Source: Neotabrizicola shimadae
GTDB lineage: Bacteria; Pseudomonadota; Alphaproteobacteria; Rhodobacterales; Rhodobacteraceae
Length of the DNA stretch: 64,000 nucleotides
Direction of reading: 5' to 3'
Assembly: GCF_019623905.1 (NCBI RefSeq)
Contig: NZ_CP069370.1
Coordinates: 558,001 to 622,000, forward strand
Of this stretch, positions 60,493 to 64,000 are shown piece after piece (position 1 is the first letter of the stretch; the number at the start of each line of letters is the position of its first letter). The position numbers and the translations under genes were made by a program. The notes under the pieces were generated by a model that saw only the letters and a list, made by a program, of their open reading frames with translations, was not told the origin of the DNA and searched no databases.

Positions 60493-61722
60493 CTAGCCAA
60501 GCGCGGCCAGAAGCTCGGGCGTGGCCTGGCCGGTGACGGGCAGGCCGCGGCTGGCCTGGAAGGCGCGGATCGCGGCTTCGGATTTCGCACCGATCACGCC
60601 ATCGGTGCCGCCGGTATCGAAGCCGAGAGCGGTGAGACGTTGCTGGATGCGCTGGCGGTCGGCCTGGGTCAGGCCCTGGGCATCGGGCGGGAAACTGGCC
60701 TGCAGACGGGGCCCGCCGCTGAGCAGATCGGACAGGTAGCCCACGCCGATGGCATAGGATTCGGCGTTGTTGTAGCGCAGGATCACGTTGAAATTGTTGA
60801 AGATCATGAAGGCCGGGCCCGAGGCGCCGGAGGGCCGGATGATCGAGGCCACGCCATAGTCGGGCACGGTGCCGCCGGAGGCGGCACGCACGCCCATCGA
60901 CGCCCATTCGGACGGGCTGCGCCCCTTGCCGCGGCCGATGAGGGCGGTGTTGAAGCCCGAGGGCAGCACGACCTCGACCCCCCAGGGCTGGCCCTTGGTC
61001 CAGCCGGATTTCTTCAGGTAGTTGGCCGCCGAGGCGAGTGCATCCGTCGGGTCGGCCGACCAGATGTCGGCCTTTCCGTCGCCCGCGAAATCGACGGCAT
61101 AGGCCAGATACGTGGTGGGTATGAACTGCGTCTGGCCCATGGCGCCGGCCCAGCTTCCTGTCATGCGCGCAGGCGTGATGTCGCCGCGTTGCAGGATCTT
61201 CAGGGCGGCGACGAGCTGGTCTTCGTAGAAGCCCGAGCGGCCGCTGGCATAGGCGAGGGTGGACAGGGCCGAGATCACCGGCGCGGTGCCCTGACGGGTG
61301 CCGTAAAAGCTCTCCAGCCCCCAAACGGCGACGATCACGTCGCGGTCCACGCCATAGCGGGCCTCGATGGCATCCAGAAGGCCGGCATAGCGGCTCATCG
61401 CGGCCTTGCCCTGCGACACTCTCTCATTCGAGGCGGCAATGGCGAGATAGTCTTCCAGGCTGCGCTTGAACTCGGTCTGGTTCTGGTAACGCTCCACCGC
61501 GCCCGGCAGGTATCCGGCATCGCGGAAGGCCATGTCCAGCGTGGATTGCGAGATGCCGCGCGACTGGGCGCGGGGCAGGAAGTCGGCGACCCATTGATCC
61601 CAGCCGGGGTTCGGCGCCTTGGGGAAATCGGGCTCGGGCCCGCGTGTGGGCGTGCCGCCGCCGCCGCCGCAGGCCGAAAGCGCCAGAAGGGAAATGCCAG
61701 AAAGGAATGCGCGCCTGTCCAT
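60493..61722 (-). CDS. MltB-type lytic murein transglycosylase with C-terminal peptidoglycan-binding domain
   Basis: 409 aa. Cleaves glycan strands to 1,6-anhydromuropeptides. Signal with lipobox (SLLALSAC, C18) implies a lipoprotein. The SLT-2 domain has the catalytic glutamate E137 in AVWGLESFYGT and the AGAMGQTQFIPTTYLAYAVD and ADIWSADPTDALASAANYL segments. Residues about 350-405 are a PG_binding_1 domain (RIQQRLTALGFDTGGTDGVI and FQASRGLPVTG). Stands alone between two operons. Confidence 0.91.
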   Translation of the reverse strand: MDRRAFLSGISLLALSACGGGGGTPTRGPEPDFPKAPNPGWDQWVADFLPRAQSRGISQSTLDMAFRDAGYLPGAVERYQNQTEFKRSLEDYLAIAASNERVSQGKAAMSRYAGLLDAIEARYGVDRDVIVAVWGLESFYGTRQGTAPVISALSTLAYASGRSGFYEDQLVAALKILQRGDITPARMTGSWAGAMGQTQFIPTTYLAYAVDFAGDGKADIWSADPTDALASAANYLKKSGWTKGQPWGVEVVLPSGFNTALIGRGKGRSPSEWASMGVRAASGGTVPDYGVASIIRPSGASGPAFMIFNNFNVILRYNNAESYAIGVGYLSDLLSGGPRLQASFPPDAQGLTQADRQRIQQRLTALGFDTGGTDGVIGAKSEAAIRAFQASRGLPVTGQATPELLAALG

Positions 61723-61785
61723 GTGTCTGCCCGGTGTTCTGTTGTTGTGGGCAGGCTAGCCGAATGTGGTGCCGCCGCAAAGGGT

Positions 61786-62238
61786 TCAGGGCGTCTCCTT
61801 GACGGCCTCCATCGCCACATAGGTCGAGGTCTGGGCGACATGGGGCAGGGCGCTGATGCGTTCGGCCAGCACGCGGCGATAGTCCTGGATGTCGGCGGTG
61901 CGCACCTTGAGCAGGTAGTCGAACCGGCTGGCGATCATGTGGCACTGTTCGATTTCCGGCACCGCCAGCACGGCACGGTTGAAGGCCTGAAGCGCCGCCT
62001 CGCGGGTGTCGTCCAGCCGCACCTCGACGAAGGCCACATGCGCCTGGCCCATGCGGATCGGGTCCAGGATGGCGCGGTAGCCGGTGATGACGCCGGAGTC
62101 CTCCAGCCGCTTCAGCCGGGTCTGCACCGGCGATTTCGACAGGCCCACGCGGCGGGCGAGTTCCACCACAGGGATGCGGCCCTCGGTCGCCAGAACGCGC
62201 AGGATGGCAAGATCGAAGCGGTCAAGGTCATCTGGCAT
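61786..62238 (-). CDS. putR: Lrp/AsnC-family regulator of proline catabolism
   Basis: 150 aa. N-terminal Lrp helix-turn-helix (LDRFDLAILRVLATEG, LARRVGLSKSPVQTRLKRLE) and a C-terminal RAM effector domain (VAFVEVRLDDTREAALQAF, MIASRFDYLLKVRTADIQDY). ATG at 62238 gives the usual N-terminus; the longer open frame to the right overlaps putA. Divergent from putA, the arrangement of PutR activators that induce putA in response to proline. Confidence 0.88.
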   Translation of the reverse strand: MPDDLDRFDLAILRVLATEGRIPVVELARRVGLSKSPVQTRLKRLEDSGVITGYRAILDPIRMGQAHVAFVEVRLDDTREAALQAFNRAVLAVPEIEQCHMIASRFDYLLKVRTADIQDYRRVLAERISALPHVAQTSTYVAMEAVKETP

Positions 62239-62341
62239 GTGTTGTCCTCCAAGTTCGGGCGAAAGGATAATCGAAGCACGGATTTGCGGGAAGATCGCCT
62301 GCCGGATCAGGGATAGACTGGCCCAAACAGGAGCCCCGCCC

Positions 62342-64000
62342 ATGCCCGCGACCCCCGAGACCGACCCGATGACCGTGATCCGCACCGGATCGCTGCGTGA
62401 CGAGGCCATGCTGGTGCGCCAGCTGGTGGCCGAGGCCGGGCTGGATGCCGCGGCGCGGGCCGCCATCGTCGCGCAGGCGGCGGATCTGGTCCGCCAGATC
62501 CGGGCGGGGGGGAAACCGGGGCTGATGGAGGTGTTCCTGGCGGAATACGGCCTGTCCACCGACGAGGGCATCGCGCTGATGTGCCTCGCCGAGGCGCTGT
62601 TGCGCGTGCCGGATGCCGAGACGATGGACGCGCTGATCGAGGACAAGATCGCGCCGTCCGACTGGGGGCGGCACCTCGGGCGGTCGGCCTCCAGCCTTGT
62701 GAACGCCTCGACCTGGGCGCTGATGCTGACCGGCAAGGTGCTGGACGACCGGGAGCCGGGGGTGGTGGGCCATCTGCGCGCCGCCGTGCGCCGTCTGGGC
62801 GAGCCGGTGATCCGGCGTGCGGTGGCGCAGGCGATGAAGGAGATGGGCCGCCAGTTCGTGCTGGGCGAGACCATCGAGGCGGCCATGACCCGCGCGGCCG
62901 AACTGGAAGCGCGGGGCTATGCCTACAGTTATGACATGCTGGGCGAGGCGGCGCGGACGGAAGCCGATGCGCGGCGCTATCACCTGGCCTATTCCCGCGC
63001 CATCGCCACTATCGGCGCAGCGGCCAAGGGGCGCGACATCCGTGCCAATCCCGGCATCTCGGTGAAGCTGTCGGCGCTGCATCCGCGTTACGAGGTTGCC
63101 AAGCGCGACCGGGTACTGGCGGAACTGGTGCCGCGGCTGCGTGCGCTGGCAGCACTGGCCAAGGATGCGGGACTGGGGTTCAACATCGACGCGGAAGAGG
63201 CCGACCGGCTGGCACTGTCGCTGGAGGTGATCGGCGCGGTGCTGGAGGATCCGGCGCTGGCGGGTTGGGATGGGTTCGGCGTGGTGGTGCAGGCCTATGG
63301 GCGCCGCGCCGGGGCGGTGATCGACCATCTGGCGGATCAGGCGGCCCGCCTGAACCGGCGCATCATGGTGCGGCTGGTGAAGGGCGCCTATTGGGATGCC
63401 GAGGTGAAGCGGGCGCAGGTGCTGGGGTTGTCCTCCTTCCCGGTCTTCACGCGGAAGGATTCCACCGACGTCAGCTATATTGCCAATGCGCGCAAGCTGT
63501 TGGGCCTGACCGACCGCATCTATCCGCAATTCGCCACCCACAACGCCCATACCGTCGCCGCCGTGCTGCATATGGCCGAGGCGATGGGCGTGGGTGCGGG
63601 GGCCTTCGAGTTCCAGCGCCTGCATGGCATGGGCGAGCGGCTGCATGACATCGTGCTGACCGACCGCGGCACGCGCTGCCGCATCTATGCGCCGGTGGGC
63701 GCGCATCGTGACCTGCTGGCCTATCTGGTGCGGCGGCTCTTGGAAAACGGCGCGAATTCCAGCTTCGTCAATCAGATCGTCAACGAGGAGGTGGCGCCAG
63801 AGGCGGTGGCCGCCTGCCCGCTGACCGCCGTCGAGGCGTTGGCGGTGCTGCCCAACCCGGCGCTGGCAACCGGGCCGGGGCTCTTTGGTGCGCGCAGGAA
63901 CTCGCAGGGCTGGGACCTGACGGATGCGGGCGATCTTGCCGGGATCGCGGCGGCGCGCGAGCCGCATCTGGCACGTCCTTTCGAGGCTGGTCCGCGGCTC
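62342..64000 (+). CDS. putA: Bifunctional proline dehydrogenase / P5C dehydrogenase PutA (3' truncated by window edge)
   Basis: 553 codons are visible; the gene runs off the right edge. ATG at 62342 with AGGAG 7 nt upstream. The visible part is the arm region plus the FAD-binding proline dehydrogenase barrel: KLSALHPRYE, NIDAEEADRL, VVQAYGRRAGAVI, RLVKGAYWDAEVKRAQ, TRKDSTDVSYIANARKLL and EFQRLHGMGERLHD are classic PutA segments. No ribbon-helix-helix domain precedes the arm, so it is not self-repressing like the E. coli protein; the divergent putR presumably controls it. The aldehyde dehydrogenase half lies beyond the window. Confidence 0.94.
   Translation, partial: MPATPETDPMTVIRTGSLRDEAMLVRQLVAEAGLDAAARAAIVAQAADLVRQIRAGGKPGLMEVFLAEYGLSTDEGIALMCLAEALLRVPDAETMDALIEDKIAPSDWGRHLGRSASSLVNASTWALMLTGKVLDDREPGVVGHLRAAVRRLGEPVIRRAVAQAMKEMGRQFVLGETIEAAMTRAAELEARGYAYSYDMLGEAARTEADARRYHLAYSRAIATIGAAAKGRDIRANPGISVKLSALHPRYEVAKRDRVLAELVPRLRALAALAKDAGLGFNIDAEEADRLALSLEVIGAVLEDPALAGWDGFGVVVQAYGRRAGAVIDHLADQAARLNRRIMVRLVKGAYWDAEVKRAQVLGLSSFPVFTRKDSTDVSYIANARKLLGLTDRIYPQFATHNAHTVAAVLHMAEAMGVGAGAFEFQRLHGMGERLHDIVLTDRGTRCRIYAPVGAHRDLLAYLVRRLLENGANSSFVNQIVNEEVAPEAVAACPLTAVEALAVLPNPALATGPGLFGARRNSQGWDLTDAGDLAGIAAAREPHLARPFEAGPRL

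Noticed and set aside
1-64000. CRISPR arrays, rRNA or tRNA genes, and complete insertion sequences or transposases.
   Set aside because: None recognised on either strand; repeats present are short palindromic elements, not regularly spaced direct repeats.

Overview
The window is high-GC DNA (by eye well above 60% G+C) from an alphaproteobacterium, most likely a member of the Rhodobacteraceae. The signs are the hisS-hisZ-hisG block with a short HisG, a ccmABCD-ccmG cytochrome c maturation operon, split xdhA/xdhB/xdhC genes, a PuuE-UraD fusion, and many interspersed palindromes of types common in that family. Genes are packed tightly, with many ATGA start/stop overlaps.

Layout. 1-3507 (+): end of a Yej-type peptide ABC importer (yejE partial, yejF) and a GT4 glycosyltransferase. 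3569-5933 (-): an AGXT2L-like PLP phospho-lyase and an APH-fold kinase, together resembling a hydroxylysine or ethanolamine-phosphate degradation pair. 6028-26313: a purine and ureide catabolism region with an NCS2 permease, allA, allE, puuE-uraD, uraH, a BMP-type nucleoside/purine ABC importer, a guanine-type deaminase, xdhC, xdhB and xdhA. It is interrupted by a GH25 lysozyme lipoprotein, a DUF962 membrane protein, an AhpD-like protein, a DAO oxidoreductase and a sulfide:quinone oxidoreductase. Guanine to xanthine to urate and 5-hydroxyisourate to glyoxylate are mostly covered; the urate oxidase and the allantoate step are not in the window. 26516-35761: housekeeping genes dnaE, slyX, an AbrB-family permease, hisS, hisZ and hisG. 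35842-38151: a small island of different, lower-GC composition carrying a tiny one-pass membrane protein overlapping an LPO_1073/Vpar_1526-like gene, plus a phage-like helix-turn-helix gene. 38231-42138: an aldo/keto reductase and ccmABCDG. 42353-60374: two catabolic blocks. The first is a Gfo/Idh oxidoreductase, CoA-transferase, crotonase and aldehyde dehydrogenase under an apparent tandem LacI-type operator. The second is a sugar ABC importer, two GMC oxidoreductases, an SDR, a Dabb protein, a DUF993 aldolase-like protein, a LacI regulator and glycerate kinase. 60493-64000: an MltB-type transglycosylase, putR and the start of putA.

The two observations most worth pursuing are these. (1) A dispersed repeat of about 80 bp has five copies here: an 18-bp palindrome, a spacer of 17-18 nt, and a conserved tail of about 43 nt. 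Four copies begin 0-2 nt after a stop codon and the fifth begins 5 nt from a start codon; two copies face each other around the low-GC island. (2) The island's two overlapping genes share an 'IQAxRDV' motif, placed at the C-terminus of the small membrane protein and at the N-terminus of the larger protein. This is the arrangement expected of an effector and sensor coupled through a short signalling motif, possibly a defence module. That interpretation is inference. All calls were made by reading the sequence; no database search was run.
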